Source: Eopsaltria australis
Lineage: Eukaryota; Chordata; Aves; Passeriformes; Petroicidae
Length of the DNA: 64,000 nucleotides
Direction of reading: 5' to 3'
Assembly: GCA_034509425.1 (NCBI GenBank)
Contig: JAVTVJ010000070.1
Span: 4,836,001-4,900,000, forward strand
In this document: positions 13,174-24,295 of the stretch, piece by piece
Layout of the letters: every line of letters starts with the position of its first letter
Numbering within the stretch: the stretch's first letter is position 1
Translations under genes and position numbers: made by a program
The notes under the pieces: generated by a model
What the model was told of the DNA's origin: nothing
Seen by the model: only the letters and a program-made list of their open reading frames with translations
Databases searched by the model: none

Positions 13174-14472
13174 GTAATGTGGCCATAATAGTGGCAAATA
13201 TCTTAGAATATCCTTCCAAAAACACCCATTTTCACCCAAAACCACTGGATTTTTGTAAATCCAGCATGCAGCAGCCCTTTATCACCATTCTATAGAAGCT
13301 ATGCTTTTGTGCAGAAATAAATTTAAGTTCTTGAAGAAAACTAGAGTACAAAGGCTGCAAGGCAACAGCATGGCAGTAGCTTAGGGATAGACAGGGAATC
13401 CCAGAGGCAGCAGAGCTGAAGTTCTCATCACTACATCTATACTCCTTTTCAGTAACTCCTTTGTGTGAATTAAATGCTCAGACTATTACATTTGGTACCA
13501 CAACTACAAACTTAATTTCACGTAGTGTTTTCCAGGGATTTTTAATTAAAAAACTATTGTGTAACCTATTGTGTAAGTTTTAGCAGTATACCTTATGACT
13601 CTGAATGCTGGGGGATTATTTGCTTGGTTTTTAGTTTGTGAAATAAAAGATAAACTAGAAGCTGATTTATGCAACTATACCTCAAGAGACTTTTAAGCAG
13701 AACATTACACAGAAAATATTGCCAATACTTAAACTATGTCATCATTCAAATATTTTCTTGACTGAAATTCATTAATTGTGTTATTGGATGAGGGGTTCAC
13801 CTTTGGAAGATGCAATAGTTAACATCCCAAAGCTGTAGAATATTTTTAAAATGCAGCAGCTGTATCTAAATAGCATCTTACCCTGAACATACAGTGAGGA
13901 AAGTTTTAATTTAAAAAAATATTTAATTTGTGATAACTTGTTGGAACTATATTTACCCAGCATATCATGTACGATCTTCCTCTTCCATCCCACTCACAAA
14001 TGTCTCAGCATTTTATTTACCATCTAACCTTTACACATATCCTCCTATTAAATGTCAAAATTGAATTTTGCATCCTTTGGGAGCTAAACATACCATCCTC
14101 ACATTTTTTTTCTTATATGTATTTCAATTAATAAATGAAACACAGAACAGCATTTTTCTTAGCAATTCCTAGAGTTTCATCCATTTGATTACAAGTATTA
14201 ATCACACAAATGGTCCTGTTTTCTGTAGGACTTGATTGCCTCAGGATATAAGATCAGGCTGTAGTACTTAACATTCTAACCTGCTTGTGATGAGTCTGTA
14301 ATTAAAGAAATGAATTTCCTTTATTCTCCTTTCTTCCCTCATTAGGAATGGATGGTTTCTAAATCTGAAATGAAATATCTTAAGGGTTTAGATAGGCAGT
14401 CCATTTGTCCAGTAACCTGTTCCTGACAGAGGTTAGTAAGTTATACTTCCTATATAGAAGAGTTTGGAATGA
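13174..14472. other. Unique AT-rich DNA, no gene seen
   Basis: No exon, RNA gene or repeat recognised between the solo LTR and the provirus that starts at 14479. Confidence 0.5.
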
Positions 14473-14478
14473 CCTGCT

Positions 14479-14830
14479 TGTTGCCTTCTTGCTATGAAGG
14501 CAGGCGACCTGGTTCAAGAACGACAGCACGGCAGCCCGGCCTCACCCGAGCTACTCGGGCCACGACTCACGGACACCAATGTGGTGGATGGTCAAATGGC
14601 GTTTATTATCTTATCTCATGAGGTTAAATAGTCTAGGGGGCTTCACTACGTCAGAAAGGGGACGGTGGGATAGCTAGGGTTAGTAAGGAGTGGAAAACTA
14701 CTGGGTTAGGAGGGGTTGCATACTTTGGGTGATCTGTTATCATGCAGGAATGGAGGGGGGAGGGTTCCATGCTGCCCTTGCTTTCCGTCACATCGCGAGA
14801 TCTTCCGTCCGCCTGTCCCTGTCTACCACA
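14479..14830 (-). repeat. 3' LTR of the mosaic provirus
   Basis: 352 bp; on the minus strand it runs TGTGGTAGACAGGG to AAGAAGGCAACA. AATAAA (minus) is at 14602-14607. It is identical to the 5' LTR except for two substitutions in a short GC-rich block (near 14549-14553). Confidence 0.95.
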
Positions 14831-14846
14831 CTTCCCCCCCCTTTTT
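14831..14846 (-). promoter_or_regulatory. Polypurine tract of the mosaic provirus
   Basis: On the minus strand AAAAAGGGGGGGGAAG immediately precedes the TG of the 3' LTR, the expected position and composition for the plus-strand DNA primer. Confidence 0.9.
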
Positions 14847-14994
14847 CACAAATGAATGAGGTAGTCATAGATACATGTATCGAAGTGAGGTATGAGGTAG
14901 TAACTTGACAAGGGAAAAGGGGTTTGGTATACCTGAGTAGATTTCGCAAGGCAAGTTAGAAAAGTCTTGCGATTCACAGTGTTTACAGTTTGGA

Positions 14995-16064
14995 TTACAG
15001 CATTTGTTGATGTTCTAAAAACAGAATGTTGGCCCGTTCCAGACGGGTCTGGATAAAAGAGACTAGTTTGTTCAGCAGGCATGGTCCAAAGGTAAAAGCT
15101 AAAAACAACATTGCCAATGGACCTACCAAGGCGGAAATTAGTGTGGTGAGCCATGGTGATTGATTGAACCAGGACTCAAACCAGCTCTGTTGGGCTTCCC
15201 TGTCTTTCTGTCTCCGAGCTAGCCTATCTCGGAGCTCTGCCATGGAGTCTCTGACGACTCCTGTGTGGTCTGCATAAAAGCAGCATTCCTCTTTCAAGGC
15301 GGCACACAAGCCTCCTTGTTGCATGAACAAGAGGTCTAATCCTCGCCTGTTCTGCAAGACCACTTCTGAGAGTGAAGAAACTGATTTCTCTAGAAAGGAA
15401 ATGGATTTCTCAATCCTCTGCAAGTCTTCATCGATGGTCATTTGTAGCTGAGACAGTCCTTGGTTTCGGGTCGCAAGAGCTGAGACACCCGTGGCCGTTC
15501 CGGCTGCTCCCAGGCCGAGCAGCATTGCGATAGTTACACCTGTTAACAGTGCTCTTTTGTGGAGCCGGTCGGGTTTCTCAAGAGAGGTGGTACATCTCTT
15601 CGTCGGTATGGTACAGGACCCTAGGAACAATTAGAACTTGGACACAAAAGTCAGTGGAATCATTGAACTTTGCAAGAGACACACAAGGACTCACTCCAGA
15701 TCGCTGACAAACCCACATCCCAGATGCGGATGGAACCACCCACTTATTCTTTCTGTTGGGCTTGACAACTTTGGTGCAGATGTTGCCTTCCTTTGCTAAG
15801 GTTGCATTGCCAAAACATCTGCCTTGACCTGTGACTTGACTCAGGGTGCTTCCTCTGCGGGGAGTATCCCACCTGCACTGGTGAGGGGAGTCGGCTGTGG
15901 AGTAACTGAAGGGGATATCTAAAGCAATTCCTTCGTAGAAGGGGGGTTTGACATCATAGCAAAGCCAGCAGGAATCAGTTAGGTTCGGGTTGGATTCGTT
16001 CAGGGAAAGAAAGGTAGCTTCTAACATACGAAATGAAGTGTTATAGCTACCAACTGGGTGCTTT
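14995..16064 (-). pseudogene. env: Truncated, frameshifted gammaretrovirus-type envelope gene
   Basis: Two adjoining minus-strand frames. The upstream one (to 15578) holds the C-terminal half of a gamma-type surface subunit: the CWLC (CxxC) motif about 30 residues after the junction, a VTGQG block and conserved cysteines, ending in a stop. The downstream one (15630-14995) holds the transmembrane subunit: an HKR residue group as probable cleavage site, a hydrophobic fusion peptide (about residues 27-50), a coiled-coil-rich region, an LQNRRGLD immunosuppressive-type segment, CX6CC (C109, C116, C117), a membrane anchor (about 161-186) and a short tail. The two parts lie in different frames, so a small indel near 15.58-15.60 kb breaks the gene. 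The N-terminal receptor-binding half is missing. Without it and with the shift, no functional spike would be expected. Confidence 0.88.
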
Positions 16065-16563
16065 TCCACGCCTGGGATGGCCCTCCCACACCATTCACTG
16101 GGGGGACTTCTGTAAATTGCCAATGTTGTGGCCAATGTGCTTGGGGACTAATTGTACAATCTGAACCCGTGTCTGCCCAAAACTGAAGCCCTATGACGTG
16201 GGGATCCTGACTGCCATAGAGGCGGCATGTTCCCCACACTATCAGGGGCTCTTTCCCTACTTTCATGGCCAGGGCCACCCAGGGGTTCCGCTCTGGGGCG
16301 CCCCCTGCTGGCCCTGTGGCACAAGTGCGGCTTGTGGCTGTGGTGGGTGCAATGGTGCTGCTGGCGGTGCTGTGAAACTCTGCATTTGCACCGTTTGTGT
16401 GGGTGCAAGACTGGCTGTCTCCTGCGGGGGCATAGGGAATGAGGGTCCCCCACCCCACTGGGGGTTGGCATAGATGGGCCGCCTTGCATTCGCAGCGGGA
16501 GGAGGCTGGGTGCGGCCCGCATGCCCCCTCCCCCTCCCGTTTCCCCGGGGTCGGGATCTGCAT
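16053..16563 (-). pseudogene. pro: Truncated retroviral protease, -1 frame relative to gag
   Basis: This frame overlaps the end of gag and lies at -1 to it, the arrangement used by betaretroviruses with ribosomal frameshifting. It contains the aspartic-protease active-site triplet DTG (16165-16173) in the context WADTGSDC and a VNGVGG flap-like stretch. The protein then loses homology after an AWKS stretch at about 16.06 kb, where env begins, so the second half of the protease and all of pol are gone. I could not identify a textbook slippery heptamer in the overlap. The upstream part of the frame, before about 16290, is mostly gag overlap. Confidence 0.8.
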
Positions 16564-18623
16564 TCCTTAGCGAGGTGTCCCTTCTTCCCGCAGCTCCAAC
16601 AGGGCCCTCTCACGCGCGCTTGAGATGGAGGCCCCGCCGGGGGAGGCTGGGATTTGTGGGGACAGCCTGTTGTGATGTGGCCTGCCTGTCCACATTTGAA
16701 GCACGCCATTGCACTAGTTAGATCACGTACGACAGCCTGAAAAGGGGTTGTCTGTTCTTCCCTAACTACATGCTTTATCATATCAGCCAGGCTGGCTCCT
16801 ATTGGGACGGAGCGCAAGATTTCTTTGGTAACAGTGTTACTTTGTTGCCGCAAGCAGTCTGCTAGAACGGGTCTTTTTGCTGTCGCAGGCAGGGTAGAGG
16901 CGTCTACTGCTGCCTGTAGGCGGTCCACAAACTTTGTGAAGCTTTCACTTTCTGTTTGCTTTATGGCGCACCACGGTGAAGGCTTAGCTACCACACGAGA
17001 TGCAGCACGAATGGCTTCTCTGGCAGCTCGGGTTGTGGCCCTAACTTCCTCAGCTCGCAATTGTGCAGCTTGCTGCTGAGGTGTAATCATCTCATCATGT
17101 TTCCCTGTCAGCCTAGATAAACTCGAGCCATGCAGTGGTTGCCCCGCCCCAGAGGACTGGGCTAATAGGTTCGCACAATTGTCTGTCCGTTCCTGTTTAA
17201 AAACAATCATTCCTGCCCCATCAAAAATCATGCGACCTATTTGTCTGATATCAAAGGGGAGCAGGTTCTCATTGCTAAAAAGGCCGTCTATGAGAGTGGA
17301 AACGATGACGGAATCCATCCCCTTTTCTGAGATTGCTTTGACAATCGTCTGTATATCTTTGGGGTTTATTGGGTCATAAACCTGTTGTTGGTTCCCGTTT
17401 TGCCCGGTGGTTCTCACCGGGAAAGCATGGATTGCGGCTGAGGGTACCCATTCTGCACAAGCTATTTTTATCTTTCCCCAGTCGGTGAATTTGTACTGTG
17501 ATTGCTTTCCGGCGCGATTTAAAACTTTATTTGTTTTCGTTTCAAATTGTGATAGCTCTGCTTCTTCCGACTCTGTGTCCCAGTCAGTTTCCGATAACTC
17601 AGCAGAGCTAGCGGAGCTGTTGTCGGACTCAGAGCCGGAAGTCGACTGCCAGAGCACTTCCGGGATTCCGTGCCTTTTCTGGTGGCTCCGACCCCGCTCC
17701 TCCCCCCGGGGGCGGTGCCGGTCCCGCCCCCTGGGCTTGCCCTGCCTCCCATAAGGGGAGGGCTCTCCTTTAACTGATAATGGCATTGAGCACGGCTCTT
17801 GACTGGGCATGCGCTCTCTGCCGCTCTCCCGTGCCCGCGCGTTTGTAGCTCTCTCTTCCCACGCATGCGCAGCAGCGAACACTCGCGATCTTTGTTCGTT
17901 CTGCTCGCACCCGCCAATGAAACCCTGGCCCCGCCCATCTCCTTGGTCGCCCGCGCCATTTTGAACTGCATAGGGCGGGGGAGGGGGGTTCACCCGCGCT
18001 CCCTCTCTAGCTGCCCTCTCGGTTTCCCTGGCTTCGGTTGCCAGTCCCTCCCAAAAAGACCGCGCGGATTGCTGTGCTTTCAGCGTTGGATCGCTAACCG
18101 GCGGCGGAGGGATGGAGGGGGAAACCGCGGACGTTTGGGAAGTTTCCGCGGCAGGGGTTGGATCCGGCGGGCTCGGCGGGAGGGTCGGGAGGTTTTCTGG
18201 GGGCCCCGGGGCGTTTGGATTCAGGTCCGGGGAGGAGGGAAGCGCGCCCGGTCCCCGCGAACCCCCGCTCTCAGATAGACCGCTCTCGGGGTCTGTCTGC
18301 GTCATTGCTCCCACCCCCAGCTTAGGAGTAGCTAATAAACATGCACGTGCAGCTTTCCAAGTCTCCTGTTGTTCCAGCGCTTGGCGTAAAGCTGTTTCTA
18401 CTTTCCCCCACGCTTTGAGACTTTTTCCGCTGCCCGAGGATTTAGTATCCTCTGCTAAAACATTGGTACATTTCTCCCACACCTCTGGGTGTAATATTTC
18501 TGCTGGACGCTCAATCGCCCCAAGCTCCAGGAGTTTTGCAATAGCAATATAAAAATCCTTGAGCTTACACTTAATACCCCACTGCTTATAAAGTAGACTC
18601 ACGACCTTTGCGACGGTTTCCAT
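16263..18623 (-). CDS. gag: Intact alpha/beta-type retroviral Gag polyprotein, 786 aa
   Basis: Open ATG-to-stop frame encoding the virion structural precursor. The N-terminal about 100 residues resemble the alpharetroviral matrix; the start is MET and not MG, so N-myristoylation is not expected. A long Pro/Ser/charged linker follows (about 110-360) with a PPPPPY late-domain motif near residues 213-218. Capsid spans about 380-630, with a major homology region beginning near Q556 (ESFTKFVDRL, 559-569). Nucleocapsid has two CCHC zinc knuckles, residues 641-654 and 675-688, followed by a Pro/Gln-rich tail. It starts about 110 bp from the primer site. At 786 residues it is longer than typical alpharetroviral Gag, mainly because of the linker. 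The intact frame fits the recent insertion date; a particle-forming product is possible but not shown. Confidence 0.93.
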   Translation of the reverse strand: METVAKVVSLLYKQWGIKCKLKDFYIAIAKLLELGAIERPAEILHPEVWEKCTNVLAEDTKSSGSGKSLKAWGKVETALRQALEQQETWKAARACLLATPKLGVGAMTQTDPESGLSESGGSRGPGALPSSPDLNPNAPGPPENLPTLPPSPPDPTPAAETSQTSAVSPSIPPPPVSDPTLKAQQSARSFWEGLATEARETERAAREGARVNPPPPPYAVQNGAGDQGDGRGQGFIGGCEQNEQRSRVFAAAHAWEERATNARARESGRERMPSQEPCSMPLSVKGEPSPYGRQGKPRGRDRHRPRGEERGRSHQKRHGIPEVLWQSTSGSESDNSSASSAELSETDWDTESEEAELSQFETKTNKVLNRAGKQSQYKFTDWGKIKIACAEWVPSAAIHAFPVRTTGQNGNQQQVYDPINPKDIQTIVKAISEKGMDSVIVSTLIDGLFSNENLLPFDIRQIGRMIFDGAGMIVFKQERTDNCANLLAQSSGAGQPLHGSSLSRLTGKHDEMITPQQQAAQLRAEEVRATTRAAREAIRAASRVVAKPSPWCAIKQTESESFTKFVDRLQAAVDASTLPATAKRPVLADCLRQQSNTVTKEILRSVPIGASLADMIKHVVREEQTTPFQAVVRDLTSAMACFKCGQAGHITTGCPHKSQPPPAGPPSQARVRGPCWSCGKKGHLAKECRSRPRGNGRGRGHAGRTQPPPAANARRPIYANPQWGGGPSFPMPPQETASLAPTQTVQMQSFTAPPAAPLHPPQPQAALVPQGQQGAPQSGTPGWPWP

Positions 18624-18733
18624 AGTAACCGCGGGTCCTTTTGGGGACGTCTCCCCCGCCTGAAGTCAGCTTCGCTGCCCCGGCCGCTGCCGCTTGTCCA
18701 GGCGAATCCCGTAGCCCGAGCTCCTCTTCTTCT

Positions 18734-18751
18734 TCCCGGGTTTCGGCACCA
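18734..18751 (-). promoter_or_regulatory. Primer-binding site, tRNA-Phe type
   Basis: On the minus strand, three bases after the 5' LTR, the sequence is TGGTGCCGAAACCCGGGA. Its complement matches the 3' end of tRNA-Phe as I recall it. Primer identity is therefore inferred with fair confidence. Confidence 0.88.
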
Positions 18752-18754
18752 CTA

Positions 18755-19106
18755 TGTTGCCTTCTTGCTATGAAGGCAGGCGACCTGGTTCAAGAACGAC
18801 AGCACGGCAGCCCGGCCTCACCCGGGCCACTCGGGCCACGACTCACGGACACCAATGTGGTGGATGGTCAAATGGCGTTTATTATCTTATCTCATGAGGT
18901 TAAATAGTCTAGGGGGCTTCACTACGTCAGAAAGGGGACGGTGGGATAGCTAGGGTTAGTAAGGAGTGGAAAACTACTGGGTTAGGAGGGGTTGCATACT
19001 TTGGGTGATCTGTTATCATGCAGGAATGGAGGGGGGAGGGTTCCATGCTGCCCTTGCTTTCCGTCACATCGCGAGATCTTCCGTCCGCCTGTCCCTGTCT
19101 ACCACA
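18755..19106 (-). repeat. 5' LTR of the mosaic provirus
   Basis: 352 bp, partner of 14479-14830 and nearly identical to it. Promoter-bearing LTR for gag on the minus strand. Confidence 0.95.
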
Positions 19107-19111
19107 CCTGC

Positions 19112-20747
19112 TGTAGTGGTTTCAGTTCACCTATTCAGGTTTGTGGCTAAATGCCAGCACATTTACCCAAATTTACCTGATGTTTGCTGTGAGATGAGGA
19201 TTAGGAGTAAGCAAAGCAGGCTCAAACTTTATAAAGTATAAAGAAACTTTATTAATATACCTAAGACAGAGGGAAAGAAAAAAAAGAAAAACCAGGACAA
19301 ACTCCTCAGACCACCCCTCCTTCCCCCACCTCTCCATTTCATTCTCCCTGACAACACACAAAAGATAACACTTCGACTTCCAGTCAGTTTATCACCTCAG
19401 AAATAGCTCTTGTTCCAGTTCATTTAGGGAGAGAAGTCTCTTTTGCTTACACCATGGATTTTCTGTAAGAAAAATACAGTTTTTATGAGTCTTCTGTCTC
19501 ACCATCAGCCGCCGCCCAGAAGAAAGATCAGCTTAATGGTGGATCCCTCCCACACCAGTAGCCTTCCCACAGCCACTGTGGTGGGTTATGAACAGTCCAC
19601 AGGGTACCTGTTTTAAGGATGCACAGTTCAATTGCAGCAACAAAGAAAACCCCTTCTTCTGTGCTGAGCAACACAGGTTCTCCTGACAACTCAGGTTCTC
19701 TAGCATTCCCCCTGGGACCAGGGCTCTGGGTCACAGCCTCTCTTCTCTCTTGGTTCAAGTTTCTCATCAGGCTGTACTTTTTCAACACCTACTTGTCTTT
19801 ACCCAGGTATTTCAGTTCATTGGCTGCAATTAGAACCTCACATCCCCCCTTTGGACTATGTCTTCATATATTACAGGGAATTTATTAGCTCAGTCCCCAA
19901 CCATGGTTCTCCAAAAGAATTTTCAGCTTCACTCTCGAGGCACTTCTCATGCACCTCCCTCTAGGTATCAGTTCTGCTTTCCTCACTGACTGTAAAGTCT
20001 CTATGCTGCATTTATGTAGATGTCCTCACTTATTCCTCTCTCTCTGCAAGGAAGGATGGGTGTCTGTAAGTTTAGTTCAGGCATGGATAGAGTTAATCTC
20101 TCTCTCTCTCTCTCTCTCTGGCAGTGTGATAATCACGTGCTCCCTGCCAGGCTTTTTGAAAAGGTCCGAGCTGGATGGCAGAAGCTCTCAGAGTCTCTGT
20201 GGCCTGGCTCTGCCAAGCTGGCTCGGCCTGGTGGGGCCATCTGGGCCTGGGGTGACAGGGCAGGGCCTGGCCCGAGCTGGATGGAGTCCGTCCCGGCCCT
20301 TGCCTGGCCCGGAGCAGGGGCCTGGCTCTCTCTCACGTGTAGCTGGCATACCAGATGAGCTGTATCTGCTGAAAATTCCATCTGGTTCCTCCCCCATTCC
20401 CGGCTGCAGCGGCACAGCCACCTTAAACCTCCCTTCCTCCCCCCCCTCTCCTTTGGAAGGAGGGGGGGGGCAGGGTGGGATGGGACAGGACAGGGCCTTA
20501 CCCGGGAGAGAAGCAGGAGATGCTCCTCTCTACACAGCAGCAGGCCAAAAGAGGAAGAGGCTCAGCGGGTCTCTGCTTATATATGGTTTTTTCCCCGAAG
20601 GCGGATCAACTTTTTAATTGGTTCACCTACATATCAGTCCTTAAAACTACCTGATTATTGGCTCTCTCTCCCAGGAAGGAAGTTATATCCCTTCCTGCAG
20701 CATAGATCACTTCCTAGATTTTGACCCCTCCTGCCTAACCCAGGACA
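19112..20747 (-). mobile_element. 1.6-kb LTR-like element, copy A
   Basis: On the minus strand it runs TGTCCTGGGTTAGG to ACCACTACA. Its TSD is CCTGC: on the right at 20748-20752, and on the left at the sequence now displaced to 14473-14477 by the later provirus insertion. A TATA box (minus) lies at about 20577-20584, a donor-like GGTAAGG near 20.51 kb, an acceptor-like TTTTTCTTACAG near 19.46-19.47 kb, and AATAAA at 19248-19253. A (TC)n run (20097-20119) lies inside. The 5-bp TSD suggests ERVL-class integration. It may be an unusually long solo LTR or a short spliced non-autonomous element; copy B is at 42354-43958. Confidence 0.8.
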
Positions 20748-20752
20748 CCTGC

Positions 20753-23666
20753 CAAAAGGGAAATTACTTTTCAACCCCAGGCAGTTAGTGTTATGCCCTA
20801 GGGCATGAAAGTTTAAATTTCTTACTTATAACCTTTCTAATGTAACTGAATGTTCCACTATCTGTATAAATGTTTAGTGCTTTCTTTAACAGCAACATCT
20901 GAAAAGTCTGTTTGTAAACAGAAAACAGCTGAGTAAAGTCTGAAATTTTAGCTTTAACTTGTGTTTGCTTGTGCTATCCCCTATGTTAAATTGGCAGCAA
21001 TTATTGTTGTTGGCATTGTAACCATATTACAATGGTAGCAACTAAATTAAAAAATCAATTATATAAGTAAGTGAAGTTTTTTTTATAATACGTGCTAAAC
21101 ACAATAGTACCTATCAAGTTCAACAAAACTTGTTTCCTCCACCTTGTCTCTATTAATAACCTTTTTTTTAAACAAACCCTTCTCAGTAACAGACAGAAGA
21201 AAATTTTTTTAAATTTCAGAAAACCTCAGATGGGATTTTCTAAAAATACTTAAAATACTTTATTGCACAAGTAGATACATTGCCTTGATTGACAGGCAAT
21301 GGAACTTTTTATTCTAAATAATTTTGTGATAAATTCATAGAATTATTTAGTCATCTAACAGTCAAAACAAGTTCCTTTAGCCTATCATGTAGGTGCAGTG
21401 AGTCTAATCTCTGTTGTGTATTTGTTTCTCTCTCTGTCTCTCTTTCACACCCACACCCACACCCACATGGTACTTAATCCTGTAGGTGTCTAAGGAATGG
21501 AAAGCTAAATTCACAAAAAGTTTCAAGTGCTACAATACTTTAATTAGCATCTTCAATATGAATACCCAGTGTCCCTATGTAGCATAAGAAGATTTAGCTA
21601 TGGAAGAATAAGATTTTCAAAGTGCACTGAACAGGGCAATGTCCAAATTGTCCAAAGGTTAGTTAGTGTCTAAGATTGCATTGGTCCCAGTTAATTAAAA
21701 GTGCCTGGGAAGAGTCTCAGGAAAATTAGTACTTTTTCAAAAAGTGCTGAAGGGTTGGAAGTAGTTCTCAATTCAGGTGACCACACTTAATTTTTCTTCA
21801 GATGACACAAATTATATCATGAAAACTGTCAGGAAAAGAGTTTGTAGAAGTATGCCAAGAAGCATAAGTGTCTTAAGGGTGGCTATTGTTATTAGTGATT
21901 CATCTATGTTTATTTGGAATACATAGTTCAAATAATTCAATCACCTATTTGGAAAGAAAACAATATGGCAATTCCATCAGCAAATGCTTTTCAATAACTT
22001 AAAGCTTTTGAACTTCTTGCACTCATATTTAGTTTCTACTTGTTTTATTTTAGTAATCTTTCTGTTATTTTTTTCTTTTTTCTATTCACAGTCCATAATT
22101 CTTATTTTCATACTTCTGATCAGTTCGATCATCATAAACTTTCCCTCTCACTGGCAGTGGTGAAAAGTCCTCTCTTACTTTTTAAAAATTTTGTTCTCAC
22201 TGTTACTAGTTTTCACTCTATTGCTTAGCTACTCACCTGGAGTATTTCCTTTTTCATATGTGCTCCTTTTCTTCATAGTCTTCAAAACATTTCTTTTGAA
22301 TTTTCCAATAAGTCTATTATGCAAAAAATCTTTGTAGAAATAACAATTATCCTTATATATAATATAATGTATAAATATATATAAAATAGTATATACAATA
22401 ATAATTTTTATATAAATAATATAAATAATAATCCTTATTGTTTCAGGATTTTCTTCTCACAATATCTTTGAAATTTGCATTTTGAAATTTAATTCTTGTG
22501 TACCATGTAAGAAAACATAATTATCTAGCTACATGATGTACCTAACTTGACATTCTTCATCTCAATATTGATGTAACATAAAAGAAAACGTTGCAAGGTT
22601 GAAATCCATATGGTGCATGCAGCAAATCAGGCTGAGATTTAGAGCACATTTGGTACACGATGGGGGATAAAAAGCCCATTGATGTACACCTTGGTTAAAC
22701 AAGGTGATCCTTGTCTTCAAGTGTATGTACTATTTCAGCTTAAGATTCTTTATTTTTTTATGTCACCATTTCCTGCCCTTACCTATACAAAATGATTCAA
22801 GAAAAGTGCAACAGTTTTGGTTGGTTTTTTTTAAAGGCAAATTATCTTGTTTCACAGATTTTGCCTTTCATGATTGGAATTAGTGACCAATTGCAATGTC
22901 ATAAAATCATTTAAATTCTGAGAGAAAGAGAACAGGCTGGTCAGAAACACAGAGTTTGTAACAGTGACTAGGTCAAAACCAAAACATTCTCTGAATGTGG
23001 TTAAATAGGACATTGACCTGTAAGTCAATCTATACACATGTTGTTGGAATATAGAACATGCCAAGGATTTGAACTCCAAGAAGTTTGAATTAACTGAAGA
23101 GTCAGCTGGGTACATTTTTGAAGAAGGAATTAATTAGAGAGCAGACTGAGACTGGGGTTAAGAGAGGTCTTGTATGGATTGGTTTGATTTTTTCTAGATG
23201 AAAATAAATTAAGTTGAAAACCCCAACCAGAATGATAAAAAGATTTAAGACTCAGTGTATTACAGGGTTTCATGCCTTCTGTATTCCTATGCTGTGGTCC
23301 TAATCAATCTCAGTTTTACTGACAGAGTTGTAAGTGCCTCTAAAGCAAATCAGATACTGTAGGTAGAATGGAAATTATTCAACATGACCAAGTAGTTTCT
23401 TTGAAAAATACATATCCCTGGGCTACAAGTGCTCAAAATCAATGCTCAATGCTCTGTTATGGATGGCAGACAATATTGAGGGGCATATAAAAAATATTCA
23501 TGATGTTGATTACTTTGTCACTGAAATGTCACTAGGTTGTCAAAATGAATAAATGAAAATGTATGTATTTAGTTTAAAACTCTCTCTATAGAGAAATGAT
23601 ATCTGGTATATTAAAAAATTACATTCCTGTATGAATTAATGTAGTTAAAGAAAGAAATAATAAAGA
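20753..23666. other. Unique AT-rich DNA with simple repeats
   Basis: No gene recognised. Contains a CACACC-type repeat (about 21446-21467) preceded by TC-rich sequence, and a strongly AT-rich tract (about 22353-22432). Confidence 0.5.
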
Positions 23667-23672
23667 AAATAT

Positions 23673-24295
23673 CGCCTGCGCAGGGACTATCCCCGTGGAC
23701 AGAATCCAGCAGCATGTCCCAGAAGCGTCCCACAGGGAGCCGCTCTGGCGGTGCTGCTTAAGCTCCTGCTGCAGTACTCTGCTACCCTGCCGGTGGGCGC
23801 AGTTAGGCAAGCCCCAGCAGGTCCAGGGGTAAAGAAAGGAGGGATCTTCTGTGTGGATATCCGAGGAGTTTAAGGGTTCCTCACTCAAATGGGTCCAGAA
23901 GACCCCAAGCACAGGTGAGCACAGACTTTTATATGGCAACAAGCAACCAATCATCTGAGGGTCCAGGGGAGGAGAGAAGGCGGGACAAGCTTACACAGTC
24001 CAATGAGGGGAGGGAAGGGGAGGAGAGAGAGAACCACAACCAATGGGGTATCGAGTAACATAGAAGCTTCTAGATGTGAATACATATGTATAAGGGGTGG
24101 AGAACAAACATCCAATCAGGGGGGTACAATTAACATAGCAAGAACACATCAATCACGTGGACAAAACTATTATCCTCCAGAGGCAAGGGGGAGATGTTTC
24201 AAACCCAAGAAACCCTCCACCATGGTGCCTTAGATCCCTTGGGCCCTTCCGAGCCTTCCTGGGCCTCTGTGGTAGCCTCAACGGCTGCCGCAAGG
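23673..24295 (-). mobile_element. Probable solo LTR, minus strand, ends uncertain
   Basis: A GC-rich block in AT-rich DNA with LTR-like organisation on the minus strand: several inverted CCAAT boxes upstream, then a TATA box (minus CATATAAAAG, about 23927-23936), then a GC-rich transcribed part. TG/CA termini would give 23677-24292. AAATAT flanks the slightly larger 23673-24295 block on both sides (23667-23672 and 24296-24301), but the ends implied by that duplication are not TG/CA. I do not see a clear AATAAA. Family not recognised. Confidence 0.55.

Larger units (their letters stand above)
14479..19106 (-). mobile_element. Young mosaic provirus: alpha/beta-type gag with gamma-type env, pol deleted
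   Basis: A 4.6-kb provirus on the minus strand, bounded by 352-bp LTRs and a perfect 6-bp TSD CCTGCT (14473-14478 and 19107-19112). In transcription order it has 5' LTR (18755-19106), primer-binding site, gag (18623-16263), a protease start in the -1 frame, an abrupt junction near 16.05 kb, env surface and transmembrane parts, polypurine tract and 3' LTR (14479-14830). Reverse transcriptase, RNase H and integrase are absent. The two LTRs differ at only two positions that I can find, so insertion was recent. With no polymerase of its own, it must have been mobilised in trans, or lost pol after a very recent insertion. Confidence 0.95.

Noticed and set aside
16198..18552. Plus-strand ORFs across the minus-strand gag of the mosaic provirus.
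   Set aside because: They are antisense shadows of a GC-rich, proline-coding region with clear sense-strand domains.
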